DNA from: JADGRA01 sp052143535
GTDB taxonomy: Bacteria; Myxococcota; Myxococcia; Myxococcales; Myxococcaceae
Length of the DNA: 64,000 nt
Assembly: GCA_052143535.1 (NCBI GenBank)
Contig: JBKQSS010000061.1
Span: 1-64,000 of the forward strand
Direction: 5' to 3'
This document shows positions 33,353 through 41,301 of the stretch, one piece after another. The position numbers and the translations under genes are program-made. Numbering within the stretch: the stretch's first letter is position 1; each line of letters starts with the position of its first letter. The notes under the pieces were generated by a model that worked only from the letters and a program-made list of their open reading frames with translations, did no database searches and had not been told where the DNA came from.

Positions 33353-35170
33353 ATGAAATTCCCAATTGCGCTGTCTCTAGTGTGGGTGGGGCTTGCCTCG
33401 GCGGTACAGGCGGCCGGAGGCCCGCAGAAGGCGGCCACCGCCGAGGAGGCCAAGGCCTACGTCGCGAAGCTCAACGCCGAGCTCCTGCAGCTCCAGGTGC
33501 GTGACTCGACGGCGCAGTGGGTGAAGAGCACCTACATCACCGATGACACCGAGCGACTGGCGGCGGACGCCGATGACGCGCTGCTGGCTTACACCGCGCA
33601 GGCGCTCCGCGACGTGCAGCGTTTCCGTGGGCTGAAGCTCGACCCCGAGACTGCGCGGATGCTGTACCTGCTCCGGGTGAACAACTCGCTGCTCGCGCCC
33701 AACGACCCAAAGGCGCGTAAGGAACTGACCGAGCTCGGCGCGAAACTGGAGGGCCTCTACGGCAAGGGCAAGTACTGCGGCAAGGACGGCAAGGGGCCCT
33801 GCCGTGACCTCGGGCAGCTCGAGGATGTCATGGACCAGAGCCGGGACTGGAATGCGCTGCTTGACGCCTGGACTGGCTGGCACGCGGTGGGGGCCGAAAT
33901 TCGGCCCCTCTACGTGCGCTTCGTCGAGCTGGCCAATCAGGGAGCGCGTGACAACGGCTTCGCCAACCTCGGCGACCTGTGGCGAAGCGCCTACGACATG
34001 CCGCCGGCGGAATTCGAGCAGGAGACGGAGCGCATCTGGGCCCAGCTCAAGCCGCTGTACGAGGCGCTCCACTGTTACGTGCGAGCAAAGCTCCAGGACG
34101 TCTATGGCAAAGAACGCATCCCGGACGGGGCGCCCATTCCGGCCCATGTGCTGGGGAACATGTGGGCCCAGGAATGGACCAACATCTACCCGTTGGTCGA
34201 GCCCTACAAGGGGGTGGGCAACCTCGACGTCACCGCAGCGCTCAAGGCCAAGGGGTATGACCCCATCAAGATGGTGAAACGCGGCGAGGCTTTTTACCTC
34301 TCGCTCGGGCTGGACAAGCTACCGGAAACGTTTTGGCAGCGGTCCATGTTCACCAAGCCCGCCGACCGCGACGTGGTGTGCCATGCCTCGGCCTGGGACG
34401 TGACCTTTCACGACGACCTGCGAGTGAAAATGTGCATCAAGGTGAAGGAGGAAGACCTCGTCACCATCCACCATGAGCTCGGCCACGACTACTACTACCA
34501 GGCCTACTACCGTCTTCCGGTCCTCTTCCAAGCGGGGGCCAACGACGGCTTCCACGAGGCCATCGGCGACGCCATCGCGCTCTCGGTGAACCCGAGCTAC
34601 TACCAGCGGGTGGGCATCCTCGACGTCGTCCCACCGGTCAACCAGCAAGCCCTCATCAACCAGCAGATGAAGGACGCGCTGGCCAAAGTCGCCTTCCTGC
34701 CCTTTGGCAAGGACATCGACCAGTACCGGTGGAACGTCTTCAGCGGCAAAATCCCCACCAGCCAGCTCAACGCCGGCTGGTGGGCGATTCGTCTGCGAGA
34801 CCAGGGCATTGCCCCGCCGGTGCCTCGCACCGAGGCCGACTTCGACCCAGGAGCGAAGTACCACGTGCCAGCCAACGTCCCCTACGCGCGCTATTTCCTG
34901 GCCCGGGTGCTCCAGTTTCAATTTCACCGCGCACTCTGTCGAGCCGCTGGCATCCAGGGGCCGCTGCACAGCTGCAGCATCTACGGCAGTAAGGAGGCGG
35001 GACGGCGTTTGGAGGCGATGCTCGCACTTGGGGCGAGTCGCCCTTGGCCGGATGCGCTGGAGGCCCTCACCGGCGAGCGCAAGATGGACGGAGGGGCGAT
35101 GCTCGAATACTTCGCTCCGCTACAGGCCTGGCTTGCCGAGCAAAACAAGGGGCGGCGCTGCGGGTGGTGA
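33353..35170 (+). CDS. M2 family peptidyl-dipeptidase (ACE-like), secreted
   Basis: A 605-residue zinc dipeptidyl carboxypeptidase. The signal peptide covers about residues 1-20. HEXXH is H374-H378 in TIHHELGHDYYY, with the third zinc ligand E402 in GFHEAIGDAIAL, all as in angiotensin-converting enzyme. The length matches single-domain bacterial M2 proteins. It would remove C-terminal dipeptides from peptides in the periplasm or outside. It has no operon partners and is divergent from the SixA-like gene. Confidence 0.92.
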   Translation: MKFPIALSLVWVGLASAVQAAGGPQKAATAEEAKAYVAKLNAELLQLQVRDSTAQWVKSTYITDDTERLAADADDALLAYTAQALRDVQRFRGLKLDPETARMLYLLRVNNSLLAPNDPKARKELTELGAKLEGLYGKGKYCGKDGKGPCRDLGQLEDVMDQSRDWNALLDAWTGWHAVGAEIRPLYVRFVELANQGARDNGFANLGDLWRSAYDMPPAEFEQETERIWAQLKPLYEALHCYVRAKLQDVYGKERIPDGAPIPAHVLGNMWAQEWTNIYPLVEPYKGVGNLDVTAALKAKGYDPIKMVKRGEAFYLSLGLDKLPETFWQRSMFTKPADRDVVCHASAWDVTFHDDLRVKMCIKVKEEDLVTIHHELGHDYYYQAYYRLPVLFQAGANDGFHEAIGDAIALSVNPSYYQRVGILDVVPPVNQQALINQQMKDALAKVAFLPFGKDIDQYRWNVFSGKIPTSQLNAGWWAIRLRDQGIAPPVPRTEADFDPGAKYHVPANVPYARYFLARVLQFQFHRALCRAAGIQGPLHSCSIYGSKEAGRRLEAMLALGASRPWPDALEALTGERKMDGGAMLEYFAPLQAWLAEQNKGRRCGW

Positions 35171-35193
35171 GAACGGAATTCTTCTAAAGGGAA

Positions 35194-35222
35194 TTGACTT
35201 CGACTCTCGACGCTCTTATGAC
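35194..35222 (+). promoter_or_regulatory. Probable sigma-70-type promoter of the cold-shock gene
   Basis: TTGACT (35194-35199) and TATGAC (35217-35222) are separated by 17 bp. A start near 35229 would give a leader of about 75 bases before the cold-shock ATG, consistent with the structured leaders of csp mRNAs. Confidence 0.6.
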
Positions 35223-35304
35223 GCCGCGACCTTGCGCCCGGAAATCCGGACGAGGGACGGCCCGGGGCTCATTCCTGGGCCAGCACTGAAAGAAGGCAAC
35301 AGCA

Positions 35305-35508
35305 ATGGCAGTTGGTACCGTGAAGTGGTTCAACGACGCGAAGGGTTTCGGTTTCATCACGCAGGAGGGCGGCGGAGAAGATGTGTTCTGCCACCACACC
35401 GCCATCCAGTCAGATGGATTTCGAACCCTGGCAGAAGGACAGAAGGTCACCTTCGAGGTCGTCAAAGGCCCCAAGGGGCTGCAGGCTCAGAACGTCCGAC
35501 CCGTCTGA
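35305..35508 (+). CDS. CspA-family cold-shock protein
   Basis: A 67-residue single-stranded nucleic-acid-binding OB-fold protein. It carries RNP1 KGFGFIT and RNP2 EDVFCHHTAIQ, with Cys in place of the usual Val of VFVHH. It is likely an RNA chaperone used in cold or stationary phase. AAGAAGG precedes the ATG. A long perfect hairpin follows the gene. Confidence 0.95.
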   Translation: MAVGTVKWFNDAKGFGFITQEGGGEDVFCHHTAIQSDGFRTLAEGQKVTFEVVKGPKGLQAQNVRPV

Positions 35509-35570
35509 AGTCCGTTTGAACAAGACGTCGGAAGGGGGCGCGTTCGCGCGCTGAACACTTCGCAACGTCC

Positions 35571-35618
35571 GAAGCCCGAGGCGCTCTCCTCTCAAGGAGG
35601 AGGGAGTCCTCGGGCTTC
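35571..35618. terminator. Long hairpin between convergent csp and FKBP genes
   Basis: An 11-bp perfect stem (GAAGCCCGAGG with CCTCGGGCTTC) encloses a second hairpin (TCCT...AGGA). It sits between convergent stops at 35508 and 35631 and is probably a bidirectional terminator, though neither side has a long U-tract. Confidence 0.6.
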
Positions 35619-35630
35619 GTCATTGCGGGG

Positions 35631-36398
35631 CTATCTCGGGGTGGGCGGCATCCCGGGAGTCGGGGTAGGAGGCGGGGGCGGCGGCTTCACCTCGAGGAGT
35701 TCCACCTCGAAGACGAGGCCCGCGCCGCCCGGGATTCCGCCTCGCGGCTCACCCTTGTCCTTGTAGCCAATGCTCGCTGGGCAGGCGAACTTCGCCTTGC
35801 CACCCACCTTCATCTTCTGAACGCCTTCCGACCAGCAGGGGATGACATGGTCTAAGGGGAGCTCGGCGGGCTGGCCCTTGCGGTAGGTGCTGTCGAACTC
35901 GCTGCCGTCGACGAAAGTGCCGCGGTACTGCACCTTGGCGACGTCGTTGCCCTTGGGCTGCGCTCCGGTGCCTTCGGTGACGGAGATGTACACCAGGCCG
36001 TCCGGGGCGGACTGTGCGCCCTTTTCCTTGGCCATCTTGTCGAGGAAGGGCTGGTCCTTCTTGGCGCGCGCGGCGGCCGCCAGGGGTTGGCGCGTTTCGA
36101 CCAGGGTCTTGATGCGTGGCCCGTACTCTTGCAGCGGGACGAGAGGTTTGGTCCCCGCCAGGGCGTCGGCGATGCCCTTCTTCATGATGTCCTGCTCGGC
36201 CTTGGAGAGGTCCAGCACCTCCCAGTTGCGCGCCGTCGCATAAGCCAGGACGTACAGTGCCTTCTCGTCGGCGGTCTTCAACGGACCGACCGCCACTTCG
36301 GGCTTGGGTGGGGCTGGCACGCCGCCGTCGGGGGCAGCGGCGAGGCTCGGACTGGCCAAGGCCAGCAGGGCGAGGAGAAACCACGGCTTCGGATGCAT
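35631..36398 (-). CDS. Mip/FkpA-type FKBP peptidyl-prolyl isomerase, exported
   Basis: A 255-residue periplasmic foldase. A signal peptide (residues 1-21) is followed by a helical FKBP-N dimerisation domain (~40-130). An FKBP catalytic domain occupies ~150-235: VQYRGTFVDGSEFDSTYRKG, VIPCWSEGVQKMKVGGKA, SIGYKDKG and GLVFEVELLEV. A Pro-rich tail (PPPPPPTPTPGMPPTP) is unusual for the family. It would assist folding of envelope proteins. Confidence 0.9.
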   Translation of the reverse strand: MHPKPWFLLALLALASPSLAAAPDGGVPAPPKPEVAVGPLKTADEKALYVLAYATARNWEVLDLSKAEQDIMKKGIADALAGTKPLVPLQEYGPRIKTLVETRQPLAAAARAKKDQPFLDKMAKEKGAQSAPDGLVYISVTEGTGAQPKGNDVAKVQYRGTFVDGSEFDSTYRKGQPAELPLDHVIPCWSEGVQKMKVGGKAKFACPASIGYKDKGEPRGGIPGGAGLVFEVELLEVKPPPPPPTPTPGMPPTPR

Positions 36399-36531
36399 GG
36401 GTGGGGGAGTCCTTTCGTTGGGGAGAGACCCCAACACGCGCGGTCGTTTAGCCCAAAACCGCCTCCCTTGGGGGCCTTTTGCCTCGGACGCTTTCTTGAC
36501 CGATCAGCTGGCGGGCCTAGCGTTTCGTCTC

Positions 36532-36861
36532 ATGGACGAACAGCGCAGGTCGGGCCGCGCGGCCCTGGACATCCTCCTCAACAAATACGTGGGAGGCGTC
36601 CCGTACACGGCGCGCGCCCGCGACATCAGCCCCGACGGCGTGCGCTTGGCGCGCCTCCTGGAGCCGGAGCGCAACGGCAAGCGAGTGGGGTTGCAGTTCC
36701 AGCTGCCCGGTTCGGCCGAAGTCATCTACGCCGAGGGCGAGGTGGTGCGCGAGTGGGTCGAGGCCGAGTCTGCCCACACCCATGCGGTGAGGTTTACCCT
36801 CCTCACCGAGCGTCACCGCCGAGCCATCCGCGAGTACGTTCAGGGCCGCAACGGCAACTGA
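36532..36861 (+). CDS. PilZ domain protein
   Basis: A 109-residue protein in which the whole chain is a PilZ domain. It opens with DEQRRSGRAALDILLNKY, and the ARDISPDGVRLA motif contains the conserved D-x-S-x-x-G. The RxxxR arm is not clear, so c-di-GMP binding is likely but not certain. In myxobacteria such proteins are numerous and control motility or surface polymers. No strong ribosome-binding site is visible; the open frame extends back to 36304. Confidence 0.8.
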   Translation: MDEQRRSGRAALDILLNKYVGGVPYTARARDISPDGVRLARLLEPERNGKRVGLQFQLPGSAEVIYAEGEVVREWVEAESAHTHAVRFTLLTERHRRAIREYVQGRNGN

Positions 36862-36967
36862 GGTTTAGGCAGTGTCAGCCGACGCGGGCCGGCGTGCGGG
36901 TGTCCTTGACACTCGCTGACAGGCTCGAATCTCATGACCGCTTCGTCGCTCCTGAGGGGGAGGACTC

Positions 36968-37768
36968 GTGACTACGTGGCTGCTGTTGGCGTCGGCACTG
37001 CTTGCCGCCGGCGCCGCGGACGATAAGAAGCCCGCGCCGTCACCCCCGCCCAAGCCCGCGACGGACAGCCGCACCTCCGTCGACTGGGCCGACCAGATGC
37101 TCAAGGCAACCGGCTCGGGGGCCCCGGACATGCGGGCCACCAGCCCGGCCCAGGCGCGCCTCGGCGCCGAGAAGGCCGCCCAGCTCGATGCCTTCCGCAA
37201 CCTCCTCGGGCAAGTGAAGGGCATTCACGTCACCGCCGGGAAGACGGTCGGCGAGCAGATGGGCGAAGAGGAGGTTCGGGCCCGGGTGGAGGGCGTCATC
37301 AAGGGCTACCGGGTGGTGAAGAAGCGCTATTTCAGCGACCAGGGCGTTGAGTTGGACGTGGAGGTGCCGCTCGCCTCCATCAGCTTGGCGGTCCTTCCGG
37401 CGCCGGCAGAAATGCCTCTCCCGGGCGAGCGCTCCGGGGGCGACCGGCACACCGGGCTGGTGGTGGACGTGCGCGGGCTCGGCGTGCAGCCGGTGCTCGC
37501 TCCGCGCGTGCTCGACGAGGCGGGAAAACTGCTCTACGGGCTGGAGATGCTCTCGGAGGCGACCCGCCGCACCACCGGCGTCGCTGCCTGGTTCAAGAGT
37601 GCGGATTCGGCCAGCCGGGCGCAAAGCGTCGGCGACGCGCCGCTGGTGCTGAAAGCAGCCCGGGCGCAGGGCTCGGACTTGGTGCTGGGAGCAGCCGAGG
37701 CGCGAGCCTTGGTGGAGCTGCCCCCCGCGGTGCTGGCGGAAGGCCGGGTGACCATTGTCTACAACTGA
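36968..37768 (+). CDS. LPP20 (FlgP-like) exported protein
   Basis: A 266-residue exported protein headed by a signal peptide (MTTWLLLASALLAAGA) without lipobox Cys. The central region (RLGAEKAAQLDAFRNLLGQV, then KGYRVVKKRYFSDQGVELDVEVPL) is the LPP20-type fold shared with Vibrio FlgP. The C-terminal half (LVVDVRGLGVQPVLAPRVLD) is typical of LPP20 paralogues that duplicate the domain. GTG 36968 follows GGGGGAGG. It is the first of four coupled genes; the next may start inside its last codons. Confidence 0.8.
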   Translation: MTTWLLLASALLAAGAADDKKPAPSPPPKPATDSRTSVDWADQMLKATGSGAPDMRATSPAQARLGAEKAAQLDAFRNLLGQVKGIHVTAGKTVGEQMGEEEVRARVEGVIKGYRVVKKRYFSDQGVELDVEVPLASISLAVLPAPAEMPLPGERSGGDRHTGLVVDVRGLGVQPVLAPRVLDEAGKLLYGLEMLSEATRRTTGVAAWFKSADSASRAQSVGDAPLVLKAARAQGSDLVLGAAEARALVELPPAVLAEGRVTIVYN

Positions 37769-38951
37769 GCGCCGCACCTTGACGCGCTTTGTGCTCTTGC
37801 CACTTCTGTCGGCCAGCCTCGCCATCGGTGCGGACAAGCTCCCCGAGGTGGTGACTCGCGAGGCCAGCGGCGAGGCAGCCATCGTCGGCGGCAATGTCGA
37901 CCGGGCCGCACGCGAGGCCAAGGAGGCCGCCCTTCGAGAGGCGGTGGAGCAGGTGGCCGGAGTGATGATTTCGGCGCAGACGCTTTCCGCCAACAGCCAG
38001 CTCATCAGTGACCAGGTCTTCGCCCACAGCGCAGGGTACGTGCGCAGCTACCAAGTGCTGTCACAGACGCAAGACAAGGGCGTAGTGAAAGTCACGGTGC
38101 GCGCCGAAGTTGGCACCAAGGAACTCGACCGGGACCTCCAGGCGGTGCAAGCCCTGGTGCACCGCCTGGCGGGGCGCCGGCTCGTCATCCTGCTGCAGGA
38201 GCAGACCATCGACGACAAAGGCGTGACGGTGACGTCCGGTGTGGCTTCGACAGTGCTGACCGAGGCCTTCAAGCGCGACGGCTGGACACTGGTCGACCCA
38301 TCCTTCGCCGCCGGTAAGGTGCACGTCTCCTCGGCAGTGGCCCTCGGCGCGGTGGAGGCCAAGGACATTGGGACCTTGTCCAAGGCCGACATCATCCTCT
38401 ACGGGACGGTGGCCTTTCGCGATGCGCCAGCCGATGCGTTGCTGCTCTCCGGCGGAGGCCAAAGGGCCGCCTTCCCTCTCACCGGGGACTACGACTTTGG
38501 CGTCTTTGAGACCTCCACTGGCAGCCAGCTCGCAAAGGTGTCGGGAAAGCTTCGGAGCAGCATCCAGGACATGAGCCTTCAGTCGCGTGAGGAGAGCGCC
38601 TATAACTTGGTGCGTGCGCATGCGGTGGAGATTGTGACGCCAGTGCGCTCGGCGGTGCTGGAGTCACTGCGCTCGGCAGAGCAGAACGGCAACCGCCTGG
38701 TGCTGGAGCTGGTGGGGGTGGGGGATTTCGGCTCGCTTCAGTCCTTCACCCGGGAGCTTCCCAAGTGGAGCGCCGGGGTGCGCGAGCTGGCCGCGCCCAC
38801 GTTGACCGGAGGTCGTGGACGGATGGAACTCACCTACCTCGGGACTGCCGCAGCGCTCGCGGAGCAGCTTGAGGGCAAGAGCTTCCATGGAAAAAAGCTG
38901 GCGGTCACGGGCGTGAGTGGGAACACGCTCGAGGTGACAATAGGCAAGTGA
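37755..38951 (+). CDS. FlgT-like exported protein
   Basis: A 398-residue exported protein. After a signal peptide (cleaved near LAIGA), residues ~35-115 (NVDRAAREAKEAALREAVEQ, then YVRSYQVLSQTQDKGVVKVTVRAEV) match the FlgT N-terminal domain. The middle and C-terminal parts lack recognised motifs but resemble the FlgT middle/C-terminal layout. In Vibrio, FlgT with FlgP builds the H ring round the flagellar base; no flagellar genes occur here. The start is uncertain: TTG 37755 overlaps the upstream gene, TTG 37779 gives a tighter signal peptide. Confidence 0.72.
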   Translation: MSTTERRTLTRFVLLPLLSASLAIGADKLPEVVTREASGEAAIVGGNVDRAAREAKEAALREAVEQVAGVMISAQTLSANSQLISDQVFAHSAGYVRSYQVLSQTQDKGVVKVTVRAEVGTKELDRDLQAVQALVHRLAGRRLVILLQEQTIDDKGVTVTSGVASTVLTEAFKRDGWTLVDPSFAAGKVHVSSAVALGAVEAKDIGTLSKADIILYGTVAFRDAPADALLLSGGGQRAAFPLTGDYDFGVFETSTGSQLAKVSGKLRSSIQDMSLQSREESAYNLVRAHAVEIVTPVRSAVLESLRSAEQNGNRLVLELVGVGDFGSLQSFTRELPKWSAGVRELAAPTLTGGRGRMELTYLGTAAALAEQLEGKSFHGKKLAVTGVSGNTLEVTIGK

Positions 38952-39673
38952 GGCGGCTCCGGGCACAGCTTGCGCTCGGCGTGCTGCTCATCGCCGCACC
39001 GGCAGTGGCGGCGGTGGGCCAAGTCGCGGCGCTGGAGGGGAAGGCGGTCCGCATTCCCAAGGCCGGGGCCGAGCAAGCGCTCTCGGTAGGTGCCCCACTC
39101 GAGTTGGAGGACACCGTCCGCACCGACTCCAGCGGTTCGGTGAAGCTGCTGTTGAGCGATGGGACGGCGCTGGCCCTCGGCCCCGAGAGCGAACTCGTGC
39201 TGGACGTCGCCGAATTCTCGGGGCAGGAGCGAGGCGCATTCTCAGCCCGCCTGGTACTCGGTCAGTTCTGGGCCAAGGTGAAGAAGGCGGCGGCCGGTTC
39301 CACCTCGCGCTTCGAGGTGAAAGCGGGGCGGGCGGTGGCGGGAGTGCGCGGCACCATTTTCCGGGTGGATGCGACTCCGCTGGTGGCCGGGTCGCGTCCG
39401 CCGAAAATTCGCGAAACCCTGGTACGAGTGCTCGAGGGCAAAGTGGGCGTGGACGCCGAAATCCGAAAGGCCAAAGGGACGCCAACACCTGCGCCCGGGC
39501 CGCGCCACGAAGTCCCCGGTCCCTCGGAGGTCACCGCCGAGGAGTGGGAGAAGCGCTTCGTCGAGCTCCAGGCCCGACAGCAGGTGTCCATCGGCGACAC
39601 CTACTTTCGCACCGGGACCTTCGACCCGAACAAGAAGGACGCCCTGGACCGCTTCCTCGACAAGCATCCGTGA
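38948..39673 (+). CDS. FecR-domain exported protein
   Basis: A 241-residue protein with a signal peptide (MRRLRAQLALGVLLIAAPAVA). A FecR domain at ~25-145 has VRTDSSGSVKLLLSDGTALALG and FEVKAGRAVAGVRGT. A ~90-residue C-terminal tail is probably disordered then helical. FecR domains often sense or bind peptidoglycan or signal across membranes, but there is no paired sigma factor here. GTG 38948 overlaps the upstream stop (GTGA). Confidence 0.85.
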   Translation: MRRLRAQLALGVLLIAAPAVAAVGQVAALEGKAVRIPKAGAEQALSVGAPLELEDTVRTDSSGSVKLLLSDGTALALGPESELVLDVAEFSGQERGAFSARLVLGQFWAKVKKAAAGSTSRFEVKAGRAVAGVRGTIFRVDATPLVAGSRPPKIRETLVRVLEGKVGVDAEIRKAKGTPTPAPGPRHEVPGPSEVTAEEWEKRFVELQARQQVSIGDTYFRTGTFDPNKKDALDRFLDKHP

Positions 39674-40461
39674 GCGCTTGGGTCGCTTTGGGCTGGCTGT
39701 TGTTGATGGCCGCCGGCCCCGAGGCCTTAACGCTGCCCGGGTTTCGGCTCCACCTCGAGATGTCCGACTCCATCGACCCGGACCGGCTCGAGGCGCTGGC
39801 CCGCCCGGGCGTGGTGCTGTGGGTGACGACGAGCTCCAACCTGGTGAAGCGCTCGCTGGCCGAGCGCCTCGGCCGCGCCGAGGCGAGCTACCTGCTGGTG
39901 CGCTTCCCGCTGGGAGGGGACGTCCTGGAGCAATTCGGTCCTCGGGTGCACCCCTGGGTGTCGCTGGAAGGCCTGGACGTCGGCGCCTTTCGGCGCTGGG
40001 CGCCGGCTGGCACGGCGCTCGAGCTTCCGGGGGCCCTCACCGAGGAGCGCGTTCGGAATGTCTCGGCCATCCGGCCCCAGGCCATTCGCTGGCGCCCGGA
40101 CGCGGCGCCGGCCCCGGAGGAGTGGGAGCGGGCGAGAGGGCTTGCTGGGCTCGAGGTCCATCCGCCCTCGGCCCTTCCTGCCTGCGTCCGTCCCTTGAAA
40201 GGGGCAAACCGCATCCGGCTGCGCCTGCCGGTGGCCGAAGCCGAGGCCTCGGCGTCCGGGTGCGGGTTTGCCTTGCGGCTCGAGGTGCCGGCGGCCAGCA
40301 CTGCGCCCGAGCTGATGGCGCTTCTAGCGCAGTACCCCGGTGCCGAGCTGTCGGTTCGCATCGGCAACGACGCCGAGGCCGTGTCGGCCGGGGCGCTGGT
40401 GAGCCTTCTCAGCGGCGCCGTCCCGGCGGCTCGACGAGCACCGGGCGCGAGTCCGCCTTGA
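39670..40461 (+). CDS. Exported protein of unknown function, last gene of the LPP20-FlgT-FecR operon
   Basis: A 263-residue protein with a probable signal peptide (WVALGWLLLMAAGPEALT). The body is Ala/Arg/Glu-rich with alternating beta and helix (GVVLWVTTSSNLVKR, ASYLLVRFPLGGDVLEQFG), ending in ELSVRIGNDAEAV and a basic tail. It could be a small TIM-like or Rossmann-like domain. I do not recognise the family. GTG 39670 overlaps the FecR stop (GTGA), so it is coupled to it. A -35-like TTGACA at its 3' end probably serves tRNA-Val. Confidence 0.65.
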   Translation: MSAWVALGWLLLMAAGPEALTLPGFRLHLEMSDSIDPDRLEALARPGVVLWVTTSSNLVKRSLAERLGRAEASYLLVRFPLGGDVLEQFGPRVHPWVSLEGLDVGAFRRWAPAGTALELPGALTEERVRNVSAIRPQAIRWRPDAAPAPEEWERARGLAGLEVHPPSALPACVRPLKGANRIRLRLPVAEAEASASGCGFALRLEVPAASTAPELMALLAQYPGAELSVRIGNDAEAVSAGALVSLLSGAVPAARRAPGASPP

Positions 40462-40488
40462 CACGTGGCCCAGCCGCCCTGTTATCTG
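40458..40488 (+). promoter_or_regulatory. Possible promoter of tRNA-Val
   Basis: A perfect TTGACA (40458-40463) and TATCTG (40483-40488) with a 19-bp spacer precede tRNA-Val by 12 bp. The spacer is longer than ideal. Confidence 0.45.
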
Positions 40489-40500
40489 CCCCGCGCTTCG

Positions 40501-40572
<72 letters not shown>

Positions 40573-40810
40573 AGTAATTCCAAATAGTTAGGACGCCAAT
40601 TCAAATCGGTGGGGCGTGGACTTCCGTCTGAAGGGCGCTCGGGAGCCTTACCCTGGGCCGGCGAGAAAGTGGATGTTTGGGGCGCGACGGCACCGGTTCC
40701 TATACCGCAGCTGGTTTCGAGAACTCCGCAGTGCTGTCTCAACACCGACAGCACTTGCGACTGCTGCTAATTTCATGCACCAGCTCAGGCTCGCGCCAGG
40801 AGGAGTACGG

Positions 40811-41083
40811 ATGCCGCGTTACATGGTCGAGAGGACTTTCCCGAACGGTTTGGAGATTCCCATCACTGCTGAGGGTGCCGAAGCGCTCCTCGGTGTCGTC
40901 GGCCGGAATGCCGAGTTAGGGGTGACCTGGGTCCATTCCTATGTGACCGAAGATAAACGGAAGACCTACTGCATTTATGACGGGCCAGACCCTGAAGCGA
41001 TTCGCCGCGTTGCAGAGCGAAACAAGTTGCCGGTTGACCGAATCACCAAGGTGACGGTCCTCGACCCGTACTTCTACCGCTAG
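40811..41083 (+). CDS. DUF4242 (SCO4226-like) protein
   Basis: A 90-residue protein. The start RYMVERTFPNGL and the WVHSYVTEDKRKTYCIYDGP-type middle are the signature of DUF4242. The Streptomyces member SCO4226 binds nickel; the family function is otherwise unknown. AGGAGGAG lies directly upstream of ATG 40811. It sits alone between tRNA-Val and thrS. Confidence 0.85.
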   Translation: MPRYMVERTFPNGLEIPITAEGAEALLGVVGRNAELGVTWVHSYVTEDKRKTYCIYDGPDPEAIRRVAERNKLPVDRITKVTVLDPYFYR

Positions 41084-41132
41084 GCCCCACTCCACCCAGG
41101 CGAGCCCAAGCCTTCGGGACTCCAACGCCTCC

Positions 41133-41166
41133 TGATGCGAGGTCTCGTTTGATGCGAGGTCTCGTT
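41133..41166. repeat. 17-bp tandem duplication upstream of thrS
   Basis: TGATGCGAGGTCTCGTT occurs twice head to tail (41133-41149 and 41150-41166) in the 218-bp gap before thrS. No T-box or leader peptide is visible around it. Confidence 0.7.
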
Positions 41167-41301
41167 GTTCGCTGCGCGCCCCAGCGTCCTTGGGAGAGGG
41201 CATTGGACCAACCCAGACGCCGCCGACGTTGACGGGACTTCACGGGGCGTGGTGAAACCCGCCGCTGCCCCCAGCCCCCGTGGGGCGTGCAGCGCTCGGT
41301 C

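Noticed and set aside
41084..41301. T-box leader for thrS
   Set aside because: No T-box consensus or terminator/antiterminator pair was seen.
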